From: Fundidesulfovibrio soli | GTDB lineage: Bacteria; Desulfobacterota; Desulfovibrionia; Desulfovibrionales; Desulfovibrionaceae | DNA: 64,000 bases | NCBI RefSeq assembly: GCF_022808695.1 | Contig: NZ_JAKZKW010000005.1 | Coordinates: 1-64,000 of the forward strand | Reading direction: 5' to 3' | Shown: piece by piece, positions 40,971-51,700 of the stretch | Numbering within the stretch: position 1 is the stretch's first letter | How the letters are laid out: each line of letters opens with the position of its first letter | Notes under the pieces: generated by a model | What the model saw: only the letters and a program-made list of their open reading frames with translations | The model's database searches: none | What the model was told of the DNA's origin: nothing | Position numbers and translations under genes: made by a program

Positions 40971-43634
40971 ATGTCAGATACAACACTGGCCAAGGGCTAC
41001 GAACCCGCCGACGTCGAAGCCCGCTGGCTTTCGTTCTGGGAAGAGTCCGGGGCCGGAACCGCCGATCCCGCCGCCGATGGCGATCCGTTCTCCATAGTCA
41101 TCCCCCCGCCCAACGTCACCGGCACCCTGCACATGGGCCACGCCCTGAACCTTACCGTGCAGGACATCCTCTGCCGCCACATGCGCCAGTTGGGCCGCAA
41201 GGTGCTCTGGGTGCCCGGCACGGACCACGCGGGCATCGCCACCCAGAACGTGGTGGAGCGCGCACTGGCCAAGGAGGGCTCCTCCCGCCACGAGCTGGGC
41301 CGCGAGGCCTTTATCGAGCGCGTCTGGGAGTGGCGCAAGGAATACGGCGGCAAGATCCTCAACCAGATCAGGCGCATGGGTGCCAGCGTTGACTGGACCC
41401 GCGAGCGCTTCACCATGGACGAGGGCCTCTCCAAGGCCGTGCGTGAAGTCTTCGTGCGCCTCTATGAGGAAGGCCTGATCTACAAGGGCGACTACATCAT
41501 CAACTGGTGCCCGCGCTGCCAGACCGCCCTGGCGGACCTGGAAGTGGAGCACAGCCCCAAGAAGGGCGCGCTCTACCAGCTGCGCTACGTGCTCGCCGAC
41601 GGCTCGGGCGAGCTGATCGTGGCCACCACCCGCCCCGAGACGCTGCTGGGCGACACGGCCGTGGCCGTGCACCCCGAGGACGAGCGCTACGCCGCCTTCG
41701 TGGGCAAGATGGTCAAGCTGCCCCTGGTGGGCCGCGAGATCCCGGTGATCGCCGACGCCTACGTGGACCGCGAGTTCGGCACGGGCGCGCTCAAGGTCAC
41801 CCCCGCCCACGACATGAACGACTTCGACCTGGGCCGCCGCCACAACCTGGAGATCCTCCAGGTCATGGACGGCGAGGGCAACATGAACGCCGCCGCCGGG
41901 GCCGCCTACCAGGGCATGAGCCGCGAGGCCTGCCGCAAGAAGGTGGTGGAGGACTTGAAGGAGCAGGGCCTGCTCGTCTCCGTGGAGGAGCACGACCACT
42001 CCGTGGGCGAGTGCTACCGCTGCAAGACCGTTGTCGAGCCCCACGTCTCCCCCCAGTGGTTCGTCAAGGCCGGGCCCCTGGCCGAGGTGGCCCGCGCCGC
42101 CGTGGAGACCGGGCGCACCCAGATCTACCCCGAACAGTGGACCACCACCTACTACCACTGGCTCGACAACATCCGCGACTGGTGCATCTCCCGCCAGATC
42201 TGGTGGGGGCACCGCATCCCGGCCTGGACCTGCGAGGCCTGCGGCAAGCTCGTCGTGGCCCGGCAGGACCCCGCCGCCTGCGACTGCGGCGGCCAGCTCC
42301 AGCAGGACCCGGACGTGCTCGACACCTGGTTCTCCTCCGCGCTGTGGCCCTTCTCCACCCTGGGCTGGCCGGACAAGACCCCTGAGCTCAAGGCCTTCTA
42401 CCCCACCTCGGTGCTGGTCACGGCCTTCGACATCCTCTTCTTCTGGGTGGCCCGCATGATGATGATGGGCCTGCACTTCATGGACGAGGTGCCCTTCAGG
42501 CACGTGTACATCCACGCCCTGGTGCGCGACGCCGAGGGCAAGAAGATGTCCAAGTCCACGGGCAACGTCATCGACCCGCTGATCATGATCGACAAGTTCG
42601 GCACCGACGCCCTGCGCTTCACCCTCACGGCCTTCGCGGCCATGGGGCGCGACATCAAGCTCTCCGAGGAGCGCATCGAGGGCTACCGCCACTTCGTCAA
42701 CAAGCTCTGGAACGCGGCCCGGTTCAGCCTGATGAACCTGCCCCAAGAAATGCCCGTGGAGCTGCCCAACGTCTCGCTGGACGGCGAGCTGCCCCTGCAC
42801 CACGCCTGGATCCTCCACCGCCTGGAGGAGATGAAGCAGGCCACCAGCGCCGCTATCCAGGACTACCGCTTCAACGAGGCGGCCCAGGGGCTCTACTCCT
42901 TCCTGTGGCTGGAGTTCTGCGACTGGTACCTGGAGGCCGCCAAGTCCGACCTCTCGGGCGAGGACGAGGCCGCCAAGGCCCAGGCCCAGCAGTGCCTGTG
43001 GACCGTGCTCTCCGAACTGCTGGTGCTCCTGCACCCCGTCATGCCCTTCGTCACCCAGGAGATCTGGAGCCACCTGCCCGGCCACGCCCAGAAGGACATC
43101 TCCAAGGTGCCCTATCCCGCCGCGCGCCCCCAGCACGTGAAGCCCCAGGCCGTGGCCATGATGGGCCTCCTGCAGGAGGTGGTGGTCAGCGTGCGCAACA
43201 TCCGCTCCGAGCTCTCCATCAGCCCGGCCCTCAAGCTGGACTGCCTGGTTCGCACCGCCGATACGGCCGACCTGGCCATGCTGCGCGACAACGAGCGCCT
43301 GATCATGCTGCTGGCGCGCCTGGCCAGCTTCACGGCCGGGCCGGACGTCACCGCGCCCAAGGCCTCGGCCAGCGCGGCCGCGGGCGGCAACGCCGTGTTC
43401 GTGCCCCTGGCCGGAGCCGTGGACTTCGACGCGGAGCTGGCCCGCCTGAACAAGGAGCTGGCCAAGACCTCCAAGGAGGCCGAGATCGTGGCCCGCAAGC
43501 TGGCCAACGAGGACTTCACCGCCAAGGCCCCCGCCGAGGTGGTGGCCAAGGAGCGCGAGAAGGACGAGATGCTGCGCGGCAAGGTGGCGAAGCTGGAGGA
43601 GCTCAAGGGCAGGATCGAGACGCTCAAGAGCTAG
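40971..43634 (+). CDS. valS: Valyl-tRNA synthetase
   Basis: Class I aminoacyl-tRNA synthetase that charges tRNA-Val. The 887-residue protein has HMGH at 54-57 (GTLHMGHALN), the KMSKS loop at 525-529, WCISRQIWWGHRIPAW, the editing CP1 domain with TTRPETLLGDTAVAVHP, and a C-terminal coiled coil (AELARLNKELAKTSKEAEIVARKLANEDF). This is the complete normal architecture. AAAAGGAG lies 9 nt before the ATG at 40971. Confidence 0.98.
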   Translation: MSDTTLAKGYEPADVEARWLSFWEESGAGTADPAADGDPFSIVIPPPNVTGTLHMGHALNLTVQDILCRHMRQLGRKVLWVPGTDHAGIATQNVVERALAKEGSSRHELGREAFIERVWEWRKEYGGKILNQIRRMGASVDWTRERFTMDEGLSKAVREVFVRLYEEGLIYKGDYIINWCPRCQTALADLEVEHSPKKGALYQLRYVLADGSGELIVATTRPETLLGDTAVAVHPEDERYAAFVGKMVKLPLVGREIPVIADAYVDREFGTGALKVTPAHDMNDFDLGRRHNLEILQVMDGEGNMNAAAGAAYQGMSREACRKKVVEDLKEQGLLVSVEEHDHSVGECYRCKTVVEPHVSPQWFVKAGPLAEVARAAVETGRTQIYPEQWTTTYYHWLDNIRDWCISRQIWWGHRIPAWTCEACGKLVVARQDPAACDCGGQLQQDPDVLDTWFSSALWPFSTLGWPDKTPELKAFYPTSVLVTAFDILFFWVARMMMMGLHFMDEVPFRHVYIHALVRDAEGKKMSKSTGNVIDPLIMIDKFGTDALRFTLTAFAAMGRDIKLSEERIEGYRHFVNKLWNAARFSLMNLPQEMPVELPNVSLDGELPLHHAWILHRLEEMKQATSAAIQDYRFNEAAQGLYSFLWLEFCDWYLEAAKSDLSGEDEAAKAQAQQCLWTVLSELLVLLHPVMPFVTQEIWSHLPGHAQKDISKVPYPAARPQHVKPQAVAMMGLLQEVVVSVRNIRSELSISPALKLDCLVRTADTADLAMLRDNERLIMLLARLASFTAGPDVTAPKASASAAAGGNAVFVPLAGAVDFDAELARLNKELAKTSKEAEIVARKLANEDFTAKAPAEVVAKEREKDEMLRGKVAKLEELKGRIETLKS

Positions 43635-43659
43635 CCGGACACCCGACGGAAATGAAGAC

Positions 43660-43691
43660 GGCCCCGCGCGCCTGTGATGGCGCGCAGGGCC
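43660..43691. terminator. GC hairpin after valS
   Basis: GGCCcCGCGCGCC and GGCGCGCaGGGCC form a 13-bp stem with one mismatch and a 6-nt loop 26 bp after valS, followed by TTACT rather than a long T-run. Confidence 0.55.
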
Positions 43692-43773
43692 TTACTGTAT
43701 CCTCCCCACTTGCCCGCGCAAGCCCGCGAGGGTATGCACGTCTCTTCCCGAAACAGCATACCGGAGAACCGCC

Positions 43774-45042
43774 ATGTCCCTCTCTTCCGAGCTTTACGCC
43801 AAAGCCCAGGCCGTCATCCCCGGCGGGGTCAACTCGCCCATCCGCGCCTGCAAGGCCGTGGAGTGCGAACCCCTGTTCATCGCCAAGGCCCACGGCTCCA
43901 CCATCACGGACGTGGACGGCAAGGATTACGTGGACTACGTGATGAGCTGGGGCCCCATGCTGCTTGGCCACGCAGACCCCGTGGTGCACAAGGCCGCCCG
44001 CGAGGCCCTGGAGAACGGCTCCAGCTTCGGCGCGCCCTGCCCAGCCGAGGTGGACCTGGCCCTCAAGATCACCCAATTGATGCCCTCGGTGGAGATGGTG
44101 CGCATGGTCAACTCCGGCACAGAGGCCACCATGAGCGCCCTGCGCCTGGCGCGCGGCTTCACCGGGCGCGACCACGTGATCAAGTTCGACGGCTGCTACC
44201 ACGGCCACGCCGACGCATTCCTTGCCGCCGCCGGCTCCGGCGTGGCGGTGCAGGCCGCCCCCGGCACCCCGGGCGTGCCCGCCGCCACCGTGGCCCACAC
44301 CATCGTGCTGCCCTACAACGACCTGGAGGCCGTGAAGGCCGCCTTCAAGGAGAAGGGCAAGGACATCGCCGCCATCATCGTGGAGCCCGCCCCGGGCAAC
44401 ATGGGCCTGGTGATCCCCAAGCCCGGCTACCTGGAGGGCCTGCGCGCCGTGTGCGACGAGTACGGCGCGCTGCTGATCTTCGACGAGGTCATCACCGGCT
44501 TCCGCTGGGGCATCGGCGGGGCCCAGGCCCGCTACGGCGTGCGCCCGGACCTGACCACCCTGGGCAAGATCATCGGCGCTGGCTTCCCCGTGGGAGCCTA
44601 CGGCGGGCGCCGCGACGTGATGGAGAAGCTCTCCCCCTGCGGCCCGGTGTTCCAGGCCGGCACCCTCTCGGGCAACCCCGTGGCCATGGCCGCCGGGCTG
44701 GCTAACCTGTTGGAGCTGGAAAAGCGCGACTACGCCGCCCTAGAGGCCCGCACCGCCGAACTGGCCAAGGAGTTCGCGGCCATCGTGCGATCCAAGGGCG
44801 TGCCCGTGCAGCTCAACCAGACCGCCTCGGCCTTCACTATGTACTTCACCGAGACCCCTGTGACCGACATGGCCTCGGCCCGCACCTCCAACGGCAAGAC
44901 CTACACGGCCATCTACCAGCAGATGCGCGCCCAGGGCGTGTACCTGGCCTCGCTGGGCTACGAGTGCTCGTTCACCTCCTTCGCGCACACCGAGGCCGAT
45001 TACGAGGCCACGCTCAAGGCCGCCAAGACCCTGTCGCTCTAG
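43774..45042 (+). CDS. hemL: Glutamate-1-semialdehyde 2,1-aminomutase
   Basis: HemL makes 5-aminolevulinate, the first common tetrapyrrole precursor, from glutamate semialdehyde using PLP. The 422-residue protein has [12 protein letters not shown] near the N terminus, [38 protein letters not shown] and the PLP lysine K265 in [21 protein letters not shown] lies 7 nt upstream. It is followed 24 bp later by cbiG and then cbiH, a short tetrapyrrole operon feeding haem and B12 synthesis. Confidence 0.97.
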   Translation: MSLSSELYAKAQAVIPGGVNSPIRACKAVECEPLFIAKAHGSTITDVDGKDYVDYVMSWGPMLLGHADPVVHKAAREALENGSSFGAPCPAEVDLALKITQLMPSVEMVRMVNSGTEATMSALRLARGFTGRDHVIKFDGCYHGHADAFLAAAGSGVAVQAAPGTPGVPAATVAHTIVLPYNDLEAVKAAFKEKGKDIAAIIVEPAPGNMGLVIPKPGYLEGLRAVCDEYGALLIFDEVITGFRWGIGGAQARYGVRPDLTTLGKIIGAGFPVGAYGGRRDVMEKLSPCGPVFQAGTLSGNPVAMAAGLANLLELEKRDYAALEARTAELAKEFAAIVRSKGVPVQLNQTASAFTMYFTETPVTDMASARTSNGKTYTAIYQQMRAQGVYLASLGYECSFTSFAHTEADYEATLKAAKTLSL

Positions 45043-45066
45043 GCGTTCGATCCCAGGAGGCCGGGG

Positions 45067-46113
45067 GTGAGCAAGGGCACGGCGGTATACGCGCTCACGC
45101 AGCAGGGCGCGGCGCTGGCGGGGCGGCTGGCCCGCGAACTCGGCGGGGAGCTGTTCCTGCCGGAGCGCATGGCGGCGGATGCCCAGGGTGCGCATGGCTT
45201 CGCCTCGCTCACGGAGCTGGTTGGGGAAAACTTCCATAAGTATGCGCCCCACGTGTTCGTGGCGGCCTGCGGCATCGTGGTCCGGGCCATCGCCCCGCAC
45301 CTGCGCGGCAAGGACATCGACCCCGCCGTGGTGGTGCTGGACCAGAACGGACGCCACGCCGTGAGCTTGCTCTCCGGCCACCTGGGTGGCGCCAACGACC
45401 TGGCCCGCGAGGTGGCGCTGCTCTGCGGCGGCGAGGCCGTGATCACCACGGCCACGGACTGCGCGGGCTTGCCCTCCCTGGACGTGCTGGCCCGCGACAG
45501 CGGCCTGGCCATCGAGAATGTGGCTGCCGTCAAGGCAGTGAACGCGGCCCTGCTGGAGGGGCGCACGGTGCAGCTCTTCGACCCGCAGGGCTGGCTTGCC
45601 GTACCGGGCGAGCATGCCGGGCTGTTCGAGTGGCTGGCAGCGCCCCACCTGTTGGACCCGGAGAGGCCCTGCGTGCTGGTGGACTGGCGCGCTGGCGGAG
45701 CCGGTCCGGGCTGCCTGGCCTTGCGGCCCAAGGCGGTCGTCGCGGGGGTGGGCTGCCGCAAGGGCACGCCCGGGACGGAGATCGTGGATGCGCTGGCCCA
45801 GGCCTGCGCGGCGCGGGGCGTGGCCCTGGGCAGCGTGGGCGTGCTGGCCAGCATCGAGGCCAAGCGCGGCGAGCCCGGGCTGGCCGAGGCCGCCCGTGAG
45901 CTGGGCGCGGAGCTGATATTTTTCCAGGCCGGGGATCTGGCCGGGGTGGCCGTGCCCAACCCCTCGCCCATGCCCCTCAAACATGTCGGAGTGGAGAGCG
46001 TATGCGAGGCAGCCGCGATGCTTGCGGCCGGGACGGCGAAACTGCTGGCCCCCAAGAGAAAGACGCCCACGGTCACCGTGGCGCTGGCCCTGAGTCCGGG
46101 GCGGAAGGCATGA
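45067..46113 (+). CDS. cbiG: Cobalt-precorrin-5A hydrolase
   Basis: CbiG opens the ring lactone of cobalt-precorrin-5A and releases acetaldehyde in the anaerobic B12 pathway. The 348-residue protein has the N-terminal VFVAACGIVVRAIAPHLRGKDIDPAVVVLD block and LLSGHLGGANDLAREVA, then a central linker and the C-terminal CbiG/CobE fold starting AVVAGVGCRKGTPGTEI. GTG start with AGGAGG 7 nt upstream. It overlaps cbiH by 4 nt. Confidence 0.94.
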   Translation: MSKGTAVYALTQQGAALAGRLARELGGELFLPERMAADAQGAHGFASLTELVGENFHKYAPHVFVAACGIVVRAIAPHLRGKDIDPAVVVLDQNGRHAVSLLSGHLGGANDLAREVALLCGGEAVITTATDCAGLPSLDVLARDSGLAIENVAAVKAVNAALLEGRTVQLFDPQGWLAVPGEHAGLFEWLAAPHLLDPERPCVLVDWRAGGAGPGCLALRPKAVVAGVGCRKGTPGTEIVDALAQACAARGVALGSVGVLASIEAKRGEPGLAEAARELGAELIFFQAGDLAGVAVPNPSPMPLKHVGVESVCEAAAMLAAGTAKLLAPKRKTPTVTVALALSPGRKA

Positions 46114-46877
46114 AGCCCGGTCGCCTGAGCGTGGTGGGCCTGGGCCCCGGCGACGCGGCCCTGCTTTCCCCGCTGGCGGCCGAGGCGCTGGAGCGCGCCG
46201 CCGTGGTGGTTGGCTACGGAACCTATCTGGACCTGATCGACCCTGAGCTGCTGGCCAGCAAGGCCGTGGTCTCCACGGGCATGATGGGCGAGGTGCAGCG
46301 CTGCGCCAAGGCCATAGACCAGGCCATGGCCGGTGAGGACACGGTGGTGGTCTCCAGCGGGGACGCCGGGGTCTACGGCATGGCCGGCCTGGTGCTCGAA
46401 CTCCTGGAGGCCCGGGGCCTGCTGGACTCGGTGGAGTTCCAGGTGGTGCCGGGCATCCCCGCGGTGATCGGCGCGGCGGCCATCCTGGGCGCTCCCTTGA
46501 CCCACGACTTCGCCTGCGTGAGCCTGAGCGACCTGCTCACCCCCTGGGAGCTCATAGAGAAGCGCCTGGACGCGGCCGCATCGGCTGATTTCGTCATCGC
46601 GCTGTACAATCCCCGCTCCAAGAGGCGCAGCGGCCAACTGGCCCGGGCGCTGGAGATCATCGGCCGCCACGCCTCCCCGCAGACCCCGGCGGGCCTGGTT
46701 CGCAACGCCTGGCGCGAGGGGCAGAGCGCCCTGCTGACCACGCTCGGGCTGATGGACCCCGAGGCCGCGGACATGCTCAGCATCGTGGTGGTGGGCAATT
46801 CCCAGACGCGCGTTGCGGGCGGGCGGATGCTCACTCCGCGAGGATATGCCGGGAAATACTCTCTGGGCGGGAGTTGA
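46110..46877 (+). CDS. cbiH: Cobalt-precorrin-3B C17-methyltransferase
   Basis: CbiH (CobJ) methylates C17 and drives ring contraction. The 255-residue tetrapyrrole methylase has the start LSVVGLGPGDAALLSPLAAEAL, VVGYGTYLDLI, VVSSGDAGVYGMAGLV, VVPGIPAVIGAAAILGAPLTHDFACVSLSDLLTPWE and ALYNPRSKRRSGQL, all highly specific for this enzyme. ATGA overlap with cbiG. The gene ends the hemL-cbiG-cbiH run. Confidence 0.95.
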   Translation: MKPGRLSVVGLGPGDAALLSPLAAEALERAAVVVGYGTYLDLIDPELLASKAVVSTGMMGEVQRCAKAIDQAMAGEDTVVVSSGDAGVYGMAGLVLELLEARGLLDSVEFQVVPGIPAVIGAAAILGAPLTHDFACVSLSDLLTPWELIEKRLDAAASADFVIALYNPRSKRRSGQLARALEIIGRHASPQTPAGLVRNAWREGQSALLTTLGLMDPEAADMLSIVVVGNSQTRVAGGRMLTPRGYAGKYSLGGS

Positions 46878-46923
46878 GGCGCTCCAGTGTTGTTTCAAGA
46901 GTGCAGATTTCTCGTAACGCGCC

Positions 46924-46953
46924 TTGACACGGGCTTGCATCTAAAAGTAAACC
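46924..46953 (+). promoter_or_regulatory. Candidate promoter of the cytochrome c3 gene
   Basis: TTGACA (46924-46929) with an 18-nt spacer to TAAACC (46948-46953), in an AT-rich 120-bp leader before the cytochrome gene. The -10 match is poor. Confidence 0.35.
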
Positions 46954-46998
46954 CTATGTGAATTTTTTCATTCAACTTTTTGGTGAGGAGGTGGAAGG

Positions 46999-47409
46999 AT
47001 GAGGAAACCGTTATTTGTCATGTTGGTGTGCGCCGCCCTGGTCGGCGTGTTCTGTCTGCCCGCTCTGTGGGCCGTGGAAGCCCCCAAGGACATGGTCCTG
47101 AAGATGCCCGAGGGCACCATGACCAAGGCCCCTGTGAAGTTCGCCCACGCTGGCGCCGGTCACAAGGCCCTGGACTGCAAGGCCTGCCATCACAACTGGG
47201 ACGGCAAGTCCGACAAGGGCTTCAAGTGCTCGGACAAGGGCTGCCACGACATCTTCGACCCGGCCAACAAGTCTGACGTGAAGAGCTTCTACAAGGCTTT
47301 CCACGACATGAACTCCGCCAAGAGCTGCCTGGGCTGCCACAAGAAGGCCAAGGCCGACGGCAAGAACGCGCCGATCGCCTGTAACGCCTGCCATCCCGCT
47401 GCTCAGTAG
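46999..47409 (+). CDS. Periplasmic tetraheme cytochrome c3
   Basis: Cytochrome c3 is the main periplasmic electron carrier between hydrogenases/formate dehydrogenases and membrane complexes in sulfate reducers. The 136-residue precursor has a signal peptide (1-25, cut after LWA) and four haem sites: C60KACH, C77SDKGCH, C110LGCH and C128NACH, with extra histidines (H50, H55, H65, H102) as sixth ligands. Only the second site has the four-residue spacing; in the D. vulgaris protein haem 4 does too. AGGAGG lies 8 nt before the ATG. A strong terminator follows, so the gene is monocistronic. Confidence 0.95.
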   Translation: MRKPLFVMLVCAALVGVFCLPALWAVEAPKDMVLKMPEGTMTKAPVKFAHAGAGHKALDCKACHHNWDGKSDKGFKCSDKGCHDIFDPANKSDVKSFYKAFHDMNSAKSCLGCHKKAKADGKNAPIACNACHPAAQ

Positions 47410-47418
47410 CGACTAACC

Positions 47419-47455
47419 CCGGCGCGGGCGGCTTGTCCGTCCGCGCCGGATTTTT
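47419..47455 (+). terminator. Rho-independent terminator of the cytochrome c3 gene
   Basis: CCGGCGCGG (47419-47427) pairs with CCGCGCCGG (47441-47449), extended by inner GCGG/CCGT pairs, and is followed by ATTTTT. Confidence 0.9.
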
Positions 47456-47472
47456 CCCGCCTGGAGGGTCCC

Positions 47473-48708
47473 GTGGCCAACGCACCCGAAGACATCATCG
47501 AGTTGACCGACATCATCGAACGCGGGCCGGGAGCACCCAAAACCGACGCCTCCGGTTCCGGGGGCGATCTGAACTTCGAGCGCGAGCTGGAAGACCTTTT
47601 TTCCGACACCAACGAGGCGGTTGGCGCGAAGGCGTCAGACTCCATGCCCGGCTTCGACGGGCTGGACCTGCCCGATGAAACCGGCGCCGCAGGCGCGCCC
47701 GGCGATGACATCGACCTGGACGGCCTGGACGCCCTGCTGGCCGAGGCGGGCAAGTCCTCCTCTACCGCCGCCAAACTCGAAATCCCCGACGACTTCATGG
47801 ACATGGCCCTGGCCGCGCAGGCCCCCGAGCCCGCCCCGAAAGCGGCTGCGCCCGCATCGGCCGCCGCCTCCGAAGAGACCGCGCTGGCCCTGGAGGCCCT
47901 GACCGCCCGCCTGGACACCCTTGAGGCCAAATTTTCCGGCCTTGGCGAGACCCTCGCCCAGACCTTCATGCCCATGGTGGACGAGGCCCTGGCCGGGTTC
48001 AAGGCCGAGCTGCCCCCCGCCCCCGATGCCGAGGAGCTGCGCTCCGGGCTTGAGGCGTCCCTCGACGAGCGCCTGGAGTCCCTGAAGCAGGAGCTGGCGC
48101 CCGCCTCCGAAGCCGAGCCGTTCGACGCGGCCGCCCTGCTGGCCGACGTGGACGCCCGCCTGGAGTCCCTGAAGTCCGAGATCTCCGAGGCCGCCGCCTC
48201 GTCCGAACCCGTCGCCCCCGTGGACCCCGCTCCCCTTGTGGCGGAGCTGGGCGAACGCCTGGAAGCCGACATCGCGGCCTTGAGCGGGCGCATCGAGGAG
48301 CTCTCCGGCGCGCAGCCCGCCGCCGGGCCAGCCGACCAGACGGACCTGCTGGCCGAGGTGGACGCCCGGCTGGAGGTCTTCAAGGCCGAAGCCGCATCCC
48401 AGGCCGACGCCCTGGGCGAGCGCCTGAGCGCCGAGCTGGACGAGATTCGCCAGGGCCTTGCCGCCCTGGAGGCCCGCATCGCCGAACTGGAGGCCGCTCC
48501 CGCGCCTGCGCCCTTCCCGGAAATATCCGGGGATGAAGTTCCAGCCCCCGAATCCGCAGGGCCCGATCTATCCAACCTGGTGACCCAGGAGGCACTGGAC
48601 GCCCTGCGCCAGGAGCTTCTGGCCGAGATCAGCCGCACCGTGCCCGCCGCCGCCGCCCAGATCATCCGCGAGGAGATCAGGGCCCTCGTGCAGGAAATGG
48701 GCGAATAG
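47473..48708 (+). CDS. Acidic coiled-coil protein of unknown function
   Basis: A 411-residue acidic, Ala/Glu/Leu-rich protein. Residues 1-115 are low-complexity and Asp-rich with short motifs like DDIDLDGLDALLAEAG; 120-345 contain repeated heptad units of the form DARLESLKxE (about 130-150, 215-235, 295-320); a short final domain (375-411) follows a Pro-rich linker. There is no signal peptide or membrane segment. The start is GTG with GGAGGG upstream. It lies 33 bp before the giant activase and is probably cotranscribed, but function is unknown. Confidence 0.75.
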   Translation: MANAPEDIIELTDIIERGPGAPKTDASGSGGDLNFERELEDLFSDTNEAVGAKASDSMPGFDGLDLPDETGAAGAPGDDIDLDGLDALLAEAGKSSSTAAKLEIPDDFMDMALAAQAPEPAPKAAAPASAAASEETALALEALTARLDTLEAKFSGLGETLAQTFMPMVDEALAGFKAELPPAPDAEELRSGLEASLDERLESLKQELAPASEAEPFDAAALLADVDARLESLKSEISEAAASSEPVAPVDPAPLVAELGERLEADIAALSGRIEELSGAQPAAGPADQTDLLAEVDARLEVFKAEAASQADALGERLSAELDEIRQGLAALEARIAELEAAPAPAPFPEISGDEVPAPESAGPDLSNLVTQEALDALRQELLAEISRTVPAAAAQIIREEIRALVQEMGE

Positions 48709-48741
48709 GGACGCAGACCCGGTCTTTCCCGGAATCCGTTC

Positions 48742-51700
48742 ATGCCAAGCGCCCCCCGGGACGCCATCGGCCTCTGTCTTGGGGCCTCCTCCATATCCTT
48801 CGCCCAGGTGCGTCGTGAGGCAGGCGTGGTCCGCCTCACGCGGGGCGGTTCCGTGCCCCACAACGGCGATCCCGCCCGGACGCTCCTTTCCGTCCTCGAA
48901 TCCATTCCCGATTGGCGCCAGCTGCCGTTGGCGGCCACCGGCAGGCGGCTGCGCTCCATGGTGGCCCTGCCTTCGCTCAGCGAGCCCGAGGCCGTGGAGC
49001 TGGCCGCCGCGCACGCCCTTGGCGGTGCCGGGGCCGTCACGGTGCTCAGCGTGGGCGGCGAGACGTTCATGGCCTACGGCCTGGACGCCCACGGCAGGGT
49101 GCGCTCCATCCAATCAGGCAACAAGTGCGCCTCGGGCACGGGGGAGTTCCTGCTCCAGCAGCTGGGGCGCATGGGCCTGGCCGTGGAGGACCTCTCCGGC
49201 ATGGACCACGCGGCCGAACCGCACGCGGTCTCCGGCCGCTGCTCCGTGTTCTGCAAATCGGACTGCACCCATGCCCTGAACAAGGGCGCGCCCCGGCAGG
49301 AGGTGGTGGCCGGGCTTGGGCGCATGATGGCCGGGAAGTGCCTGGAGCTGCTCACGCGCATGTCCGTGGAGCGCGTGCTGCTGGCGGGCGGCTGCGCCGC
49401 GAACCCCTATCTGCTGCGCTTCCTGCGCCGGGAGCTGCCCGGGCTGGAGGCCCCCGGGAACGCGGCCTGGTTCGAGGCCACGGGCGCGGCCCTTTGGGCT
49501 TTGGACCACGCTGGGCCGGTGGGCGGCGCGGAGGTGTTCGCCCCGCGCGCCGGAAGCTTCGTCCGGTTCGGGCCGCTGTCCGAAGCGTTGGGCCTGGTGG
49601 AGTTCAAGGAGCACCCCAGGGGCCAGGCGCGGGAGGGCGACGTGGTGCTCGTGGGCCTGGACGTGGGGTCCACCACCACCAAGGGGGTGGTGGTGCGCCG
49701 CGGCGACCGGGCGGTGCTGGCCGGGGAGTACCTGCGCACCGAGGGCGACCCCGTGGGGGCCTCCCGGCGCGTCTACGCCAGCCTCGCCGCGCAGCTGGGC
49801 GCGCCGGTGCGCATCGTGGGCCTGGGGGTCACGGGCTCGGGGCGGGCCATCGCGGCCCTGCACGCCTCGGCCACGGCTGCCATCAACGAGATCGTGGCCC
49901 ACGCCGCCGCGGCCCTGCACTACGACCCCGCCGTGGACACCATTTTCGAGATCGGCGGGCAGGACGCCAAGTACACCAGCCTGAGCGCCGGGCAGCCCTG
50001 CGACTCCGCCATGAACGAGGCCTGCAGCGCGGGCACCGGCTCCTTCCTGGAGGAGTCCGCCCGGGAGTCGCTGGGCGTTCCCACGGACGCCATCGCGGAG
50101 CTGGCCCTGGCCGCCGGGAGCACCCCCAACTTCAACGACCAGTGCGCGGCCTTCATCGGCTCGGACATCAAGCTGGCCGTGCAGGAGGGCCTGCCCCTGG
50201 AGGACATCCTGGCCGGGCTGGTGCACTCCGTGTGCCTGAACTACGTGAGCCGGGTCATGGGCAGCCGCCCCGTGGGGGAGCGCGTGTTCATGCAGGGCGG
50301 GGTCTGCTACAACCGGGCCGTGCCCGCGGCCATGGCCATGCTCACGGGCAAGCGCGTCGTCGTGCCGCCCGATCCCGGGCTCATGGGCGCGCTGGGCGTG
50401 GCCCTGGAGGTTGACCAGCGCATCGCCCGGGGCGTGCTGGCCGAAGGGTCGTTCGATCTGGACGAACTGGCCGGGCGGGAGGCCCGCCAGCGCGAGCCCT
50501 TCACCTGCCGGGGCGGCAAGGGCGGCCAGCACGGGTGCGACAGGGGCTGCCGCATCGCCCGCATCGAGGTGGGCGGGACGGTGCATCCCTTCGGCGGCAT
50601 CTGCAACCGCTTCGAGAACCTGCGCCAGGGCCGCTCGCCGGACGCCGCCGCGCTGGACCTGGTCATGGCCAGGCACCGCCGCGTCTTCAGGGACCTGGAG
50701 CCGTCCGCGCAAGACGGCCAGCCGGACAATCGCCCCAAGGTGGGGCTCAACCGCTCCTATCTGGTGAACACCTTTTTCCCGCTGTTCGACGCCTTCTTCA
50801 AGGAGCTGGGCTACGGGGTGCTCCTGCCGGAGCGGGCCGACCCCGAAGGCGTGAAGCGTCGGGGCGCGGCCCTGTGCTACCCGGGCGAACTGGCCCACGG
50901 CTTCCTGGCCGACCTGCTGGCCCGCAGGCCGGAGGCCGTGTTCCTGCCGCACATCAGCGGCGTGCCGGGCGAACCGGGTCAGGCCACGTCCTGCACCTGC
51001 GTGCTGCTGCAGGGCGAGCCGTTCTACCTGCGCAGCGCCTTCGGGGAGCTGGCCGCCTACGGCCCCAGGCTGCTGCGCCCCACGCTGGACTTCACGCGCG
51101 GCCTTGAGGCGGCCGAAAAGGCCATGCTGGGGGCCGCCCGGGACCTGGGCGCGGACGCCCGCGCGGCGCGCCGGGCCTTCGCCGCCGGGGTGGATGCGCA
51201 GCGAGCCTGCCGGGCGGACCTGGAGGCCCTGGGCCGCGAGGCCCTGGAACGGTTGGCCCAGGGCGACGGCGCGGTGCCCGGGGTGGTGCTCTTCGGCCGG
51301 GCCTACAACGCCTTCGCGCCCGAGGCCAACAAGGCCGTGCCCGAGAAGCTGGCCACGCGCGGGGCCATGGTCATCCCCTGCGACATCCTGCCCCTGCCCC
51401 GGGACCTGCGTCCCGAGCGGGCCGTGTACTGGGGCCAGGGCCGGGTCATCCTCCAGGCGGCCCAGGCCGTGAGCCGCCACCCGGACCTCTACGGAGCCTA
51501 CGTCACCAACTTCTCCTGCGGTCCGGACTCCTTCCTGCTGGGCTACTTCCGCGACGAGATGGGCACAAAGCCGTCCCTGACCCTGGAGCTGGACAGCCAC
51601 ACGGCGGACGCGGGCCTGGAGACGCGGCTGGAGGCCTTTCTGGACATCGCCGGGAGCCACAGGCGCGGCACCCAGGCCGGAGGGCATGGAGCCGGGAGGG

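Noticed and set aside
45043-45066. Cobalamin riboswitch before cbiG or other cbi genes
   Set aside because: The leaders before cbiA, cbiET, cbiF and cbiG are too short, and no B12-box-like sequence was seen.
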